55,513 nt of DNA, taken from NCBI RefSeq assembly GCF_005930495.1, contig NZ_SJEX01000022.1, positions 1-55,513 on the forward strand, given 5' to 3'. A model generated the notes under the pieces. It was not told the DNA's origin. It searched no databases and saw nothing but the letters and a program-made list of their open reading frames with translations. Source of the DNA: Modestobacter excelsi (GTDB lineage: Bacteria; Actinomycetota; Actinomycetes; Mycobacteriales; Geodermatophilaceae). Of this stretch, positions 14,781-23,762 are shown piece after piece. A program made the translations under genes and the position numbers. How positions within the stretch are numbered: the first letter of the stretch is position 1; each line of letters begins with the position of its first letter.

Positions 14781-16658
14781 GTGGACGACGTTGCCCGCTC
14801 CGTCGCCGACGGGCGGCCCGCGCTGCTGCGCACCGCGCTGCTGCTCACCGGCGACCGGACCACCGCCGAGGAGCTGGTCCAGCGCGCGCTCACCCGGGCC
14901 CGCCGACGTGCCGGCGACCCGGGGTCGGCCGTCCTGGCGTCCGTGGTGCGCGGGACGACCAGCCGGTGGGCGCGGCTCGGCCGCGCCGAGCAGGTGATCG
15001 AGACCCTGCCCGACCCGTTCCGCCCGGCCGCCGCCCCGGACCAGGGGCCCGACCTCGCCGGGGCGCTGCGCGATCTGCCGCCGCGCACCCGGGCCGTGGT
15101 CGTGCTGCGCTGGCACGACCGCCTCCCGGACACGCGGATCGCCGGCCTGCTGCGCTGCCCGGTGGCGGAGGTGGCCGCCGAGGCCGCCCGCGGGCTGGCG
15201 CAGCTGGGCCCGGCGCTGGCACCGAGCGCCTTCGAGCGGGCCGTTCCCGACGTGCCGGCCGAGCAGCGGCTGGCCGACCAGCTCACCCAGCTCACCCGGC
15301 TCGCCGACGCGCCCGGGGCGTGGCGGCTGGACCCGGCCGCCGCCGTCGCCGATGTGCAGACCCGCCGGACCGGCATCCGGCGACGGCTGGCCGGCACCGC
15401 CGTCGCGGCGCTGGCGGTGGTCGGCGTGGCCGTCCCGCTCGCCCGCTGGGCGCCCGATCCCCCGCCGACCACGGCGACCGCGCCGTCTCCCGCGCCCGCT
15501 GCCCCGACGACGCCGGCCGTGCCCAGCGTGCCGGTGCTGACCGGGCCGACCCGGGGCTCGCTGGCCGGCGACGCGGCGTTCCTCGACGCGGTGCGCTCGG
15601 TGGGCTGGGGCGCCCAGGAGGCCCCGCCGCCGGCCGACCGCGAGGTGGTCTTCGCCGCCGACACCCCGCACGGCCGGGTCGCGCTCGTGGTCGGCACCGT
15701 CCTGGAGGACTTCCGCGGCGTGTGGCTGACCGGACCGGACGGCGCGGCCGCCGCGGACCTGGCGCCGCACCTGCCCGTCCAGCTCGGCCGGGACCGCCCG
15801 CTGGCCCTGCTGCTCGGCGGCCCGGGGGACGCGACGCTGGTCGTCGTCGCCGCGCCGGGTGACGCGGTGGCGGTGTCCGAGCGGCTGATGACCGGACCGC
15901 GCGGCACCGTCGGCCGCACCTACACCCCGCTCGACGCCGCCGACGGGGTGGCCGTCGTCCCGGCCCGCACCACCAGGGCGGGCTCGGCGGTCAGCGTCCG
16001 GGTGCAACGCGACGGCCGGGAGGTCTACCGCTCCGCCGCGGACTGGCTGGGCGCGGGCACCCTCCAGGCGGCGCCGGTGACCGGGCTGTCCCCGCTCCGC
16101 CCGGGTACGCCGCCTGCCGACGGGCACCTGGTGGACGCCGCCCTCCTGGACGTCGCCGTGCCGCTCGGCGTCGAACCGGCCGGTCTGCAGCCGGACCTGC
16201 TGTGGTCGGCCGAGGTGGACCTGGCCCGGGGCACCGGCCGGGTGGCCGTCCTGGTCGCGCACAGCCCGGGCGGGGCGCTGGTGGTGACCACCTGGGCGGG
16301 GGTGGGCAGCGGCGCGGTCTCCTGCGGCGTGCAGACACCGCCCGGGACGACGGACGTGTCCACCCTGACCGTCGCCCGGATCTGCGACGTCGCCCTCCCC
16401 GGCCTCGGCCAGACCGACGACGGCCGGTGGCTGGTGGTCACCGCGCCGCCGGCCGCCGCCTCCGCGCAGCTGCTGGGCAGCCGCGGCCAGCTGCTCCGGC
16501 CGCTCCCGCTGACCGACGGCGGCACCGTGGTGCCGATGACCGACGGCGCCCGGTCGGTGCGCACGCTGGACGCGGCGGGCCGGTCGCTGAGCGAGACCCC
16601 GATCGCCCCCGTGCCGACCGCTCCGTTCGGTGACTTCGGGGCCGGCCCGGCCCGCTGA
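14781..16658 (+). CDS. SigE-type sigma factor-like domain fused to membrane helix and extracytoplasmic domain
   Basis: From GTG 14781 (AGGAGG four bases upstream) the protein has 625 residues; ATG 14709 would add 24 Pro-rich residues without a ribosome site. Residues 1 to about 45 match region 2 of actinobacterial SigE-family ECF sigma factors (PALLRTALLLTGDRTTAEELVQ). Residues 95-145 match region 4 (LRDLPPRTRAVVVLRW then LPDTRIAGLLRCPVAEVAA). After a linker, residues about 203-221 form one hydrophobic helix preceded by RRTGIRRR. A Pro/Thr/Ala spacer and a 350-residue beta-rich domain with one cysteine pair follow. The order implies cytosolic sigma-like part and external sensor. It may be a membrane-tethered regulator rather than an active sigma factor; the promoter-binding residues look degenerate. 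Confidence 0.75.
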   Translation: MDDVARSVADGRPALLRTALLLTGDRTTAEELVQRALTRARRRAGDPGSAVLASVVRGTTSRWARLGRAEQVIETLPDPFRPAAAPDQGPDLAGALRDLPPRTRAVVVLRWHDRLPDTRIAGLLRCPVAEVAAEAARGLAQLGPALAPSAFERAVPDVPAEQRLADQLTQLTRLADAPGAWRLDPAAAVADVQTRRTGIRRRLAGTAVAALAVVGVAVPLARWAPDPPPTTATAPSPAPAAPTTPAVPSVPVLTGPTRGSLAGDAAFLDAVRSVGWGAQEAPPPADREVVFAADTPHGRVALVVGTVLEDFRGVWLTGPDGAAAADLAPHLPVQLGRDRPLALLLGGPGDATLVVVAAPGDAVAVSERLMTGPRGTVGRTYTPLDAADGVAVVPARTTRAGSAVSVRVQRDGREVYRSAADWLGAGTLQAAPVTGLSPLRPGTPPADGHLVDAALLDVAVPLGVEPAGLQPDLLWSAEVDLARGTGRVAVLVAHSPGGALVVTTWAGVGSGAVSCGVQTPPGTTDVSTLTVARICDVALPGLGQTDDGRWLVVTAPPAAASAQLLGSRGQLLRPLPLTDGGTVVPMTDGARSVRTLDAAGRSLSETPIAPVPTAPFGDFGAGPAR

Positions 16659-16679
16659 GCCCTCCAGGAGCCCGGGCGC

Positions 16680-17072
16680 TCAGAAGGCCTCGCCGGTCCG
16701 CCAGGGCATCTCCTGCAGGGTCAGGGTGTTGCCGTCCGGGTCCTCGATCGAGGCGTACAGCACCCCGCCGCCGACGTCGGTGACCGCGCCGACGTCGACG
16801 CCGCGGCCCACCAGCTCGGCGCGGGCCGCCGTGATGTCGGTGACGACCAGGTGCAGGCCGCGGAGCGACCCGGGCGGCGCCTCGTAGGCGGCGAGGCCGG
16901 TGCCCAGGCCGATCGAGCAGGCCGAGCCCGGCGGGGTCAGCTGCACCACCCGCACCCCGTCGGCCGGGCGGACGTCGACGTCGACGACGAACCCCAGCTG
17001 CTCGGCGTAGAAGGCCAGGGCCCGGTCGACGTCGGTGACCGGGACCGGCACCAGTTCCAGCTTCATCTCCAT
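16680..17072 (-). CDS. VOC/glyoxalase-superfamily protein
   Basis: The product is a 130-residue single VOC protein with two paired beta-alpha-beta-beta-beta modules: KLELVPVPVTDVDRALAFYAEQLGF at the start, LRGLHLVVTDITAARAELVGRG in the middle, and the closing YASIEDPDGNTLTLQEMPW. Metal-ligand positions are partly occupied (Glu in IEDPDGN). AGAGGAG precedes ATG 17072. Members include glyoxalases, antibiotic-binding proteins and dioxygenase-like enzymes, and no specific role can be given. It lies divergent from the IclR regulator with a 75-bp gap. Confidence 0.85.
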   Translation of the reverse strand: MEMKLELVPVPVTDVDRALAFYAEQLGFVVDVDVRPADGVRVVQLTPPGSACSIGLGTGLAAYEAPPGSLRGLHLVVTDITAARAELVGRGVDVGAVTDVGGGVLYASIEDPDGNTLTLQEMPWRTGEAF

Positions 17073-17134
17073 CACGTGCTCCTCTGCACCGTGCGGCCGG
17101 CACCTCCTGGACCGGGCCCGCGAGGTGCGAACAC

Positions 17135-17140
17135 TAGGCT
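17135..17140 (+). promoter_or_regulatory. -10 element TAGGCT for a leaderless iclR transcript
   Basis: TAGGCT lies 7 nt before the GTG start and no Shine-Dalgarno sequence is present, as expected if transcription begins at the start codon itself. Confidence 0.5.
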
Positions 17141-17147
17141 GCCCGCC

Positions 17148-17966
17148 GTGCCGGACCCGGTGACCGACCAGCCCGGGCAGCCGCGCGCCGGCACGCCCCG
17201 GCCCGGGGTGCCCGCGGCCCGGCAGGTGCTGGCGCTGCTGCAGGCGCTGGCCCGGCAGCCCGGCGCGGTACCGGCCGCCGCCCTGGCCCGCGACCTCGGC
17301 CTGCCCCGGTCCACGACCTACTCGCTCCTCGCCGAGCTGGTCGATGCCGGCTTCGTCGTCCACCTGCCCGAGGAGCGGCGCTACGGGCTGGGCGTGAGCG
17401 CCTTCGAGATCGGCAGCGCGTACTCCCGGCAGGAGCCGCTGGCCCGGCTGGCGCGCCCGGTGCTGGCCCGGCTGGTCGACGCGGTCGGCCACTCCGCCCA
17501 CCTGGCCGTGCTGCACGGCCGGGAGGTGCTCTACGTCGTCGAGCAGCGCGCTCCCGGCCGTCCGCCGCTGGTCACCGACGTGGGCGTCCGGCTGCCCGCC
17601 CAGCTCACCGCGAGCGGCCGCGCGATGCTGGCCGGCCTGCCGCCGGCCCAGGTCCGGGCGCTCTTCCCGGACGGGACCGCCTTCGTCGACCGGCACGGCT
17701 CCGGGCCGCGACGGCTCTCCGAACTGCGCCGGCTGCTGGCCGACGTCCGCCGGGCCGGGCACGCCGGCGAGGACGGCGAGGTGACCCCCGGCTTCGCCTC
17801 GGTCGCCGCCGCGGTGCACGACCACGCCGCCCGGCCGGCGGCCGCCGTCGCGGTCACCTTCCCCGCCGGGGACGTCGACGAGGGCGGCCGGGTCGAGCTG
17901 GCCCGCCGGGTGGGCCGGGCCGCGGCGGAGCTGACCCGGCGGATCAACGGCCACCCGCCCGGCTGA
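17148..17966 (+). CDS. IclR-family regulator of the hut operon
   Basis: The product has 272 residues. The N-terminal winged helix-turn-helix is at about 20-85 (ARQVLALLQALARQPGAV, LARDLGLPRSTTYSLLAELVDAGFV). The C-terminal effector domain carries IclR features (LTASGRAMLAGLPPAQVRALF, and a shortened GFASVAAAVHDH). It probably senses a histidine-pathway metabolite such as urocanate and controls hutH, which begins 74 nt downstream in the same direction. A perfect 18-bp palindrome in that gap is a good operator candidate. GTG 17148 appears leaderless. An IclR gene in front of hutH is a known arrangement in actinobacteria (e.g. HutR), which supports but does not prove the role. Confidence 0.88.
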   Translation: MPDPVTDQPGQPRAGTPRPGVPAARQVLALLQALARQPGAVPAAALARDLGLPRSTTYSLLAELVDAGFVVHLPEERRYGLGVSAFEIGSAYSRQEPLARLARPVLARLVDAVGHSAHLAVLHGREVLYVVEQRAPGRPPLVTDVGVRLPAQLTASGRAMLAGLPPAQVRALFPDGTAFVDRHGSGPRRLSELRRLLADVRRAGHAGEDGEVTPGFASVAAAVHDHAARPAAAVAVTFPAGDVDEGGRVELARRVGRAAAELTRRINGHPPG

Positions 17967-17968
17967 AC

Positions 17969-17986
17969 TGTCCGGGATCCCGGACA
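17969..17986. promoter_or_regulatory. Perfect 18-bp palindrome, candidate hut operator
   Basis: TGTCCGGGATCCCGGACA is identical on both strands. It sits 3 nt after the IclR stop and 54 nt before the hutH ATG, the position expected for a dimeric repressor/activator site controlling hutH. It could also form a hairpin in the read-through transcript. Confidence 0.55.
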
Positions 17987-18040
17987 CCAGTGGCCCTCCG
18001 GCTCTGGTGACCAGGTCCCCCCAGCGTGTGCGATGGGTCC

Positions 18041-19579
18041 ATGGGCACCCCGCAGGTCGTCGTCGGCACCGGTCCGGTCTCCCCGGAGGACGTCGTCCGG
18101 GTGGCCCGGGACGGCTGGGGCGTCCGGCTGGCCGACGAGGCGCTGACCGCGATCGCCGCCAGCCGCGACGTCGTCGACGAGCTCGCGGGTGACGAACGGC
18201 CGCACTACGGCATCTCCACCGGCTTCGGCGCGCTGGCCACCCGGCACATCCCGGTCGAGCAGCGCGCCCAGCTGCAGCGCAGCCTCATCCGCTCGCACGC
18301 GGCGGGCTCGGGCCCCGAGGTGGAGCGGGAGGTGGTGCGCGCGCTGGTGCTGCTGCGGCTGTCGACGCTGGCGACCGGCCGGACCGGCGTCCGCCCGGAG
18401 ACCGCCTGCGCGTACGCCGCGCTGCTCGACGCCGGCCTCACCCCCGTCGTGCACGAGTACGGGTCGCTGGGCTGCTCGGGCGACCTCGCCCCGCTGTCGG
18501 CCGTGGCGCTGGCGGTGATGGGCGAGGGCACCGTGCGCGACCCGGCCGGCGCCCTACACCCGGCCGCCGAGGCGCTGGCCGAGGCCGGCATCGCCCCGGT
18601 GCAGCTGGCCGAGAAGGAGGGGCTGGCGCTGGTCAACGGCACCGACGGGATGCTCGGCATGCTGCTGCTGGCCCTCGGCGACCTCCGCCGGCTGCTGGCC
18701 ACCGCCGACGTCGCCGCCGCGATGAGCGTCGAGGCGCTGCTGGGCACCGACGCCGTCTTCGCCGCCGACCTGCAGGCGCTGCGCCCGCACCCCGGGCAGG
18801 CCGCGTCCGCGGCCAACCTGCGGGCGCTGCTGGCCGGCAGCGGCGTGATGGCCAGCCACCGCGGACCGGAGTGCACCCGGGTGCAGGACGCCTACTCGCT
18901 GCGCTGCGCGCCGCAGGTGCACGGCGCCGCCCGGGACACCCTCGCCCACGCGGCCGCCGTCGCCGACCGCGAGCTCGCCGCCGCCGTCGACAACCCGGTG
19001 GTCACCCCCGACGGGCGGGTGGAGTCCAACGGCAACTTCCACGGCGCCCCGGTCGGCTACGTGCTGGACTTCCTGGCGATCGCGGTGGCCGACGTGGCGA
19101 GCATGAGCGAGCGGCGCACCGACCGGTTCCTCGACGCCGCCCGCAGCCACGGGCTGCCGCCCTTCCTGGCGCACGACGCCGGCGTCGACTCCGGGCACAT
19201 GATCGCCCAGTACACTGCCGCGGGGATCGTCAGCGAGCTCAAGCGGCTCGCGGTGCCGGCCAGCGTCGACTCGATCCCCTCCTCGGCGATGCAGGAGGAC
19301 CACGTCTCGATGGGCTGGCACGCGGCTCGCAAGCTGCGCCGCGCGCTCGACGGCCTGACCCGGGTGCTGGCGATCGAGGTGCTCACCGCCGCCCGGGCGC
19401 TGGACCTGCGGGCCCCGCTCGCACCTGCCCCGGCCACCGGCGCGGTGCGGGACGCCGTCCGGGCCGCCGGGGTGCCCGGTCCCGGTCCCGACCGGCACCT
19501 GGCCCCGGAGATCGAGGCGGTGGTCGGGCTGGTCTCGACCGGCGCCGTCCTGACCGCCACCGCACTCGACCTGCACTGA
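18041..19579 (+). CDS. hutH: Histidine ammonia-lyase
   Basis: The product has 512 residues, normal length. HutH deaminates L-histidine to urocanate in the first step of histidine degradation. The MIO cofactor tripeptide is Cys145-Ser146-Gly147 in [13 protein letters not shown]; Cys in place of Ala is usual in actinobacterial HutH. Other signatures are [16 protein letters not shown] (active-site Tyr), [18 protein letters not shown] and [12 protein letters not shown]. Start ATG 18041 has no clear ribosome site but aligns with the family start. The gene opens a five-gene same-strand operon hutH-hutU-M20-hutF-hutI with short or overlapping junctions. Confidence 0.96.
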   Translation: MGTPQVVVGTGPVSPEDVVRVARDGWGVRLADEALTAIAASRDVVDELAGDERPHYGISTGFGALATRHIPVEQRAQLQRSLIRSHAAGSGPEVEREVVRALVLLRLSTLATGRTGVRPETACAYAALLDAGLTPVVHEYGSLGCSGDLAPLSAVALAVMGEGTVRDPAGALHPAAEALAEAGIAPVQLAEKEGLALVNGTDGMLGMLLLALGDLRRLLATADVAAAMSVEALLGTDAVFAADLQALRPHPGQAASAANLRALLAGSGVMASHRGPECTRVQDAYSLRCAPQVHGAARDTLAHAAAVADRELAAAVDNPVVTPDGRVESNGNFHGAPVGYVLDFLAIAVADVASMSERRTDRFLDAARSHGLPPFLAHDAGVDSGHMIAQYTAAGIVSELKRLAVPASVDSIPSSAMQEDHVSMGWHAARKLRRALDGLTRVLAIEVLTAARALDLRAPLAPAPATGAVRDAVRAAGVPGPGPDRHLAPEIEAVVGLVSTGAVLTATALDLH

Positions 19580-19589
19580 GGAGAACACC

Positions 19590-21248
19590 ATGGACGGCGC
19601 ACGACCGGTCCGGTCCCCGCGGGGGACGACGCTCACCGCCCGCAGCTGGCAGACCGAGGCGCCGCTGCGGATGCTGCAGAACAACCTCGACCCGGAGGTC
19701 GCCGAGCGCCCCGACGACCTCGTCGTCTACGGCGGCACCGGCCGCGCGGCGCGGGACTGGCGGAGCTTCGACGCCATGGTCCGCACGCTGACCACCCTCG
19801 CCGAGGACGAGACGATGCTGGTGCAGTCCGGCCGGCCGGTCGGGGTGCTCCGTACGCACGAGTGGGCGCCGCGGGTGCTCATCGCCAACTCCAACCTGGT
19901 CGGCGACTGGGCGACCTGGCCGGAGTTCCGCCGGCTGGAGCAGCTCGGCCTCACGATGTACGGCCAGATGACCGCCGGGTCGTGGATCTACATCGGCACC
20001 CAGGGCATCCTGCAGGGCACCTACGAGACCTTCGCCGCGGTCGCCGACAAGCGGTTCGGCGGCACGCTGGCCGGCACGCTCACCCTCACCGGCGGGTGCG
20101 GCGGGATGGGCGGCGCGCAGCCGCTCGCCGTCACCCTCAACGGCGGGGTCTGCCTGGTGGTCGACGTCGACGGGACCCGGCTGCGCCGGCGGGTGGAGCA
20201 CCGGTACCTCGACGAGGTGGCCGACGACCTGGACGACGCCGTCCGCCGCTGCCTGGACGCGAAGGCCGGCCGCCGGGCGCTGTCGGTCGGGCTGGTCGGC
20301 AACGCGGCGACGGTCTTCCCGGAGCTGCTGCGCCGCGGCGTGGAGGTCGACGTCGTCACCGACCAGACCTCCGCGCACGACCCGCTGTCCTACCTGCCTG
20401 AGGGCGTCGACCCCGCCGACTGGCACGACCACGCCGCCGCCAAGCCCGAGGAGTTCACCGACCGGGCGCGGACGTCGATGGCCCGGCACGTGGAGGCGAT
20501 GGTCGGCTTCCTCGACGGCGGCGCCGAGGTCTTCGACTACGGCAACTCCATCCGGGACGAGGCCCGGCAGGGCGGGTACTCCCGGGCCTTCGCCTTCCCC
20601 GGCTTCGTGCCGGCCTACATCCGGCCGCTGTTCTGCGAGGGCAAGGGCCCGTTCCGGTGGGCCGCGCTGTCCGGCGACCCGGCCGACATCGCCGCGACCG
20701 ACCGCGCCGTCCTCGAGCTGTTCCCCGACGACGACCGGCTGCAGCGCTGGATCCGGGCAGCCCAGGAGAAGGTCGCCTTCCAAGGGCTGCCGGCGCGGAT
20801 CTGCTGGCTGGGCCAGGGCGAGCGGGACGTCGCGGGGCTGCGGTTCAACGAGATGGTCGCCAGCGGCGAGCTGTCCGCGCCGGTGGTCATCGGCCGCGAC
20901 CACCTGGACACCGGCTCGGTGGCCTCGCCCTACCGGGAGACCGAGGCGATGGCCGACGGCTCGGACGCGATCGCCGACTGGCCGCTGCTCAACGCCCTGG
21001 TCAACACCGCCTCGGGGGCCACCTGGGTGTCCATCCACCACGGCGGTGGGGTGGGCATCGGCCGGTCGCTGCACGCCGGGCAGGTGAGCGTCGCCGACGG
21101 CACGCCGCTGGCCGCGCAGAAGCTGGCCCGGGTGCTCAGCAACGACCCGGGCACCGGCGTGCTGCGGCACGTGGACGCCGGCTACGACCGCGCCGCCGAG
21201 GTGGCGCACGAGCAGGGCATCCGCGTCCCGATGACCGAACTCCCGTGA
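19590..21248 (+). CDS. hutU: Urocanate hydratase
   Basis: The product has 552 residues, full length. It converts urocanate to 4-imidazolone-5-propionate using tightly bound NAD+. Recognisable blocks are [22 protein letters not shown] near the N-terminus, the NAD-binding [26 protein letters not shown], the cysteine-containing [21 protein letters not shown], and the C-terminal histidine-rich ISIHHGGG-like segment [20 protein letters not shown] precedes ATG 19590, 10 nt after the hutH stop. The last base of its stop codon is the first base of a perfect 26-bp palindrome. Confidence 0.96.
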   Translation: MDGARPVRSPRGTTLTARSWQTEAPLRMLQNNLDPEVAERPDDLVVYGGTGRAARDWRSFDAMVRTLTTLAEDETMLVQSGRPVGVLRTHEWAPRVLIANSNLVGDWATWPEFRRLEQLGLTMYGQMTAGSWIYIGTQGILQGTYETFAAVADKRFGGTLAGTLTLTGGCGGMGGAQPLAVTLNGGVCLVVDVDGTRLRRRVEHRYLDEVADDLDDAVRRCLDAKAGRRALSVGLVGNAATVFPELLRRGVEVDVVTDQTSAHDPLSYLPEGVDPADWHDHAAAKPEEFTDRARTSMARHVEAMVGFLDGGAEVFDYGNSIRDEARQGGYSRAFAFPGFVPAYIRPLFCEGKGPFRWAALSGDPADIAATDRAVLELFPDDDRLQRWIRAAQEKVAFQGLPARICWLGQGERDVAGLRFNEMVASGELSAPVVIGRDHLDTGSVASPYRETEAMADGSDAIADWPLLNALVNTASGATWVSIHHGGGVGIGRSLHAGQVSVADGTPLAAQKLARVLSNDPGTGVLRHVDAGYDRAAEVAHEQGIRVPMTELP

Positions 21249-21273
21249 CCGCCAAGAGCATGCTCTTGGCGGT
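21248..21273. repeat. Perfect 26-bp palindrome inside the hut operon
   Basis: The half-site ACCGCCAAGAGCA is followed directly by its exact complement, so RNA from either strand can fold into a long stem. It begins on the last base of the hutU stop codon and ends 9 nt before the GTG of the M20 gene, just ahead of that gene's GGGGAAG ribosome site. It could act as attenuator, RNA-processing or stability element. I did not spot a second copy in the window. Confidence 0.8.
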
Positions 21274-21282
21274 GGGGAAGTC

Positions 21283-22464
21283 GTGACCTTCGCCGGGATG
21301 TGGGCGGAGCTCGCGGCAATCGGGCGCGCGCCGTCCGGCGGGTACCGGCGGTTCGCCTGGACCCGCACGGACGCCGTCCTGCGGGAGTGGTTCACCGCCT
21401 CGGCGCAGGCCCGTGGGCTCGACGTCGTCGGCGACCGGGCCGGCAACCTCTGGGCCTGGACGGCGGACCCGGACGCGCACGGGCCCGGGCTGGTGCTCGG
21501 CAGCCACCTGGACTCGGTCCCGGACGGCGGCGCCTTCGACGGACCGCTGGGCGTCGTGTCGGCGTTCGCGGCGCTGGACCTGCTGCGCGCCTCCGGCCGG
21601 GCCCCGACCCGCCCGCTCGGCATCGCCTGCTTCTCCGACGAGGAGGGCGCCCGGTTCGGCGTCGCCTGCGCCGGGTCCAAGCTGCTCACCGGCGCACTGG
21701 ACGCCGACCGGGCCCGCGCGCTCACCGACGCCGACGGCACCTGGATGGCCGAGGCGATGCGCGATTCCCTGGACGTGGCAGCCGTGGGCCGGGACGAGGA
21801 GACGCTGCGCCGCGTCGGCACGTTCGTCGAACTGCACGTCGAGCAGGGCCGCTCCCTCGTCGACTTCGACGCCGCGGTCGGGGTCGCCTCGTCGATCTGG
21901 CCGCACGGCCGCTGGCGGCTGGACCTGCGCGGCCGGGCCGACCACGCCGGCACCACCCGGCTGGCCGACCGCGAGGACCCGATGCTCGCCCTGGCCGCCG
22001 CCGTGCTCGCCGCGCGGTCCGCCGCGGAGCAGGCCGGCACGGTGGCCACCATCGGCAAGCTCGCCGTGGCCCCCAACGGCGTCAACGCGATCCCGTCGTC
22101 GGTGACCGCCTGGCTGGACGCCCGCGGCGGTCGCGAGGCCGACGTCCGGGCGGTGGTCGCCGCCGTGGGGGACGCGGCCGGCGCCGAGCCGGTCGAGGAG
22201 TCCTGGACCGGGCCGACGGTGTTCGACCCCGCGCTGCGGGACCGGCTGGCCACGGCGCTGGGCACGGACGGCGTCCCCGCGCCGGTGCTGCCCACCGGGG
22301 CCGGCCACGACGCCGGCGTCCTCGCCGCCGCCGGCGTGCCGACCGCGATGCTGTTCGTCCGCAACCCGACCGGGGTCTCGCACTCCCCCGCCGAGCACGC
22401 CGAGGAGGCCGACTGCCTGGCCGGGGTCGCCGCCCTGGCCCGCGTGGTGCAGGAGCTGGCATGA
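21283..22464 (+). CDS. M20-family amidohydrolase (allantoate/N-carbamoyl amino acid hydrolase type) in hut operon
   Basis: The product has 393 residues and is a zinc-dependent amidase of the ArgE/AllC group. Metal and catalytic residues are visible: His75 and Asp77 in [11 protein letters not shown], Glu120/Glu121 in [10 protein letters not shown], His185 in ELHVEQG, and the C-terminal His in [11 protein letters not shown]. The lid domain starts near GRADHAGTT. Database names for this family would be allantoate amidohydrolase. However, its place between hutU and hutF, in an operon lacking hutG, suggests it removes the formyl group from N-formyl-L-glutamate, the HutF product. That function is inference. 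GTG 21283 follows GGGGAAG; the stop overlaps the hutF ATG by 4 nt. Confidence 0.88.
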   Translation: MTFAGMWAELAAIGRAPSGGYRRFAWTRTDAVLREWFTASAQARGLDVVGDRAGNLWAWTADPDAHGPGLVLGSHLDSVPDGGAFDGPLGVVSAFAALDLLRASGRAPTRPLGIACFSDEEGARFGVACAGSKLLTGALDADRARALTDADGTWMAEAMRDSLDVAAVGRDEETLRRVGTFVELHVEQGRSLVDFDAAVGVASSIWPHGRWRLDLRGRADHAGTTRLADREDPMLALAAAVLAARSAAEQAGTVATIGKLAVAPNGVNAIPSSVTAWLDARGGREADVRAVVAAVGDAAGAEPVEESWTGPTVFDPALRDRLATALGTDGVPAPVLPTGAGHDAGVLAAAGVPTAMLFVRNPTGVSHSPAEHAEEADCLAGVAALARVVQELA

Positions 22465-23762
22465 CCACCTGGTGGTGCGAGTCGGCGTGGCTCGACGGAC
22501 CGGTGGACGGCGTCCGGGTGACCGAGGCGGGCGGCGTCATCACCGCTGTCGAGGTCGCGGACCCGGGCCCCGGGGACCGGCGGCTGGCCGGGCTGGTGCT
22601 GCCGGGGCTGGCCGACGCGCACTCGCACGCCTTCCACCGCGCGCTGCGCGGCCGCACGCACGACGGCGGCGGCAGCTTCTGGACCTGGCGCCGGCAGATG
22701 TACGCCGTGGCCGCCCGGCTGGACCCCGACCAGTACCTGGCGCTCGCCCGGGCGACGTACGCGGAGCTGGCGCTGGCCGGCGTCACCTGCGTCGGCGAGT
22801 TCTCCTACCTGCACCACCCACCCGGCGGCGGGCGGTACGCCGACCCCAACACGATGTCCGAGGCTCTCGTCCACGCCGCGGCCGACGCCGGGGTGCGGCT
22901 CACCCTGCTCGACACCTGCTACCTCACCGGCGGACTCGACGGCACCCCGCTGGACGACGTGCAGCAGCGCTTCTCCGACGGCGACGCCGAGGCCTGGGCC
23001 GCCCGGGTCGCCGCTCTCGCCCCGCGTCCCGGCCTGCGGATCGGCGCGGCGGTGCACTCGGTCCGCGCCGTCCCGGCCGACCAGCTGGCCACCGTCGCCG
23101 CGGCCGCGCAGGGCCGCCCGCTGCACGTGCACCTGTCCGAGCAGCCCGCGGAGAACGCGGCCGCGCTGGCCGCGACCGGCCGGACACCCACGGCGCTGCT
23201 CGCCGAGCACGGCGTGCTGGGCCCGGGCACCACGGCGGTGCACGCCGTCCACCTGACCGCCGACGACATCGCGACCCTGGCCGCCACCGGCACCGGTGTC
23301 TGCGCCTGCCCGAGCACCGAGGCCGACCTGGCCGACGGGATCGGCCCGTTCCGCCGGCTGGCCGACGCCGGGGTGCCGCTGTGCCTGGGCAGCGACCAGC
23401 ACGTCCGCGGCGACCTGCTCGGCGAGGCCCGGGCGCTGGAGGAGCACCAGCGGCTGGTCTCCGGCGAGCGCGGCCGGTTCACCCCCGCCGAGCTGGTCAC
23501 CGCGCTGACCGCCGCCGGGCACCGGGCGCTGGGCTGGCCGGACGCCGGGCGGATCGCGGTCGGGCAGCGGGCCGACCTCGTCGCCGTCCGGCCGCACTCG
23601 GTGCGCACGGCGGGCTGCGCGCCGGGCGAGCTGCCGCTGGTCGCCACCGCCGCGGACGTCGGCACCGTCGTCGTCGGCGGCCGGGTGGTCGTCGAGGACG
23701 GCCGGCACGCGCTCGGCGACGTCGGCGCGCTGCTGGCCGCGGCGATCGGGGACCTGCGGTGA
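22461..23762 (+). CDS. hutF: Formimidoylglutamate deiminase
   Basis: The product is a 433-residue amidohydrolase-superfamily enzyme that deiminates N-formimino-L-glutamate to N-formyl-L-glutamate and ammonia. Metal and active-site motifs are [49 protein letters not shown] and [15 protein letters not shown]. The N-terminal WCESAWLDG and the WRRQMY motif are HutF-specific relative to other deaminases. Its presence means the pathway goes through formylglutamate (five-step route) and needs a deformylase. ATGA overlap with the M20 gene and GTGA overlap with hutI indicate translational coupling. Confidence 0.93.
   Translation: MTTWWCESAWLDGPVDGVRVTEAGGVITAVEVADPGPGDRRLAGLVLPGLADAHSHAFHRALRGRTHDGGGSFWTWRRQMYAVAARLDPDQYLALARATYAELALAGVTCVGEFSYLHHPPGGGRYADPNTMSEALVHAAADAGVRLTLLDTCYLTGGLDGTPLDDVQQRFSDGDAEAWAARVAALAPRPGLRIGAAVHSVRAVPADQLATVAAAAQGRPLHVHLSEQPAENAAALAATGRTPTALLAEHGVLGPGTTAVHAVHLTADDIATLAATGTGVCACPSTEADLADGIGPFRRLADAGVPLCLGSDQHVRGDLLGEARALEEHQRLVSGERGRFTPAELVTALTAAGHRALGWPDAGRIAVGQRADLVAVRPHSVRTAGCAPGELPLVATAADVGTVVVGGRVVVEDGRHALGDVGALLAAAIGDLR

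Noticed and set aside
18473-18481. Cys-Ser-Gly instead of Ala-Ser-Gly in HutH as a broken active site
   Set aside because: From family knowledge, Cys-Ser-Gly is the usual actinobacterial HutH form and the rest of the active site is intact.
19383-23708. A 1441-codon open frame on the minus strand
   Set aside because: It runs antisense through hutU, the M20 gene and hutF. Its product is Arg/Gly/His/Ala-rich with no domains; it is an artefact of very high GC.
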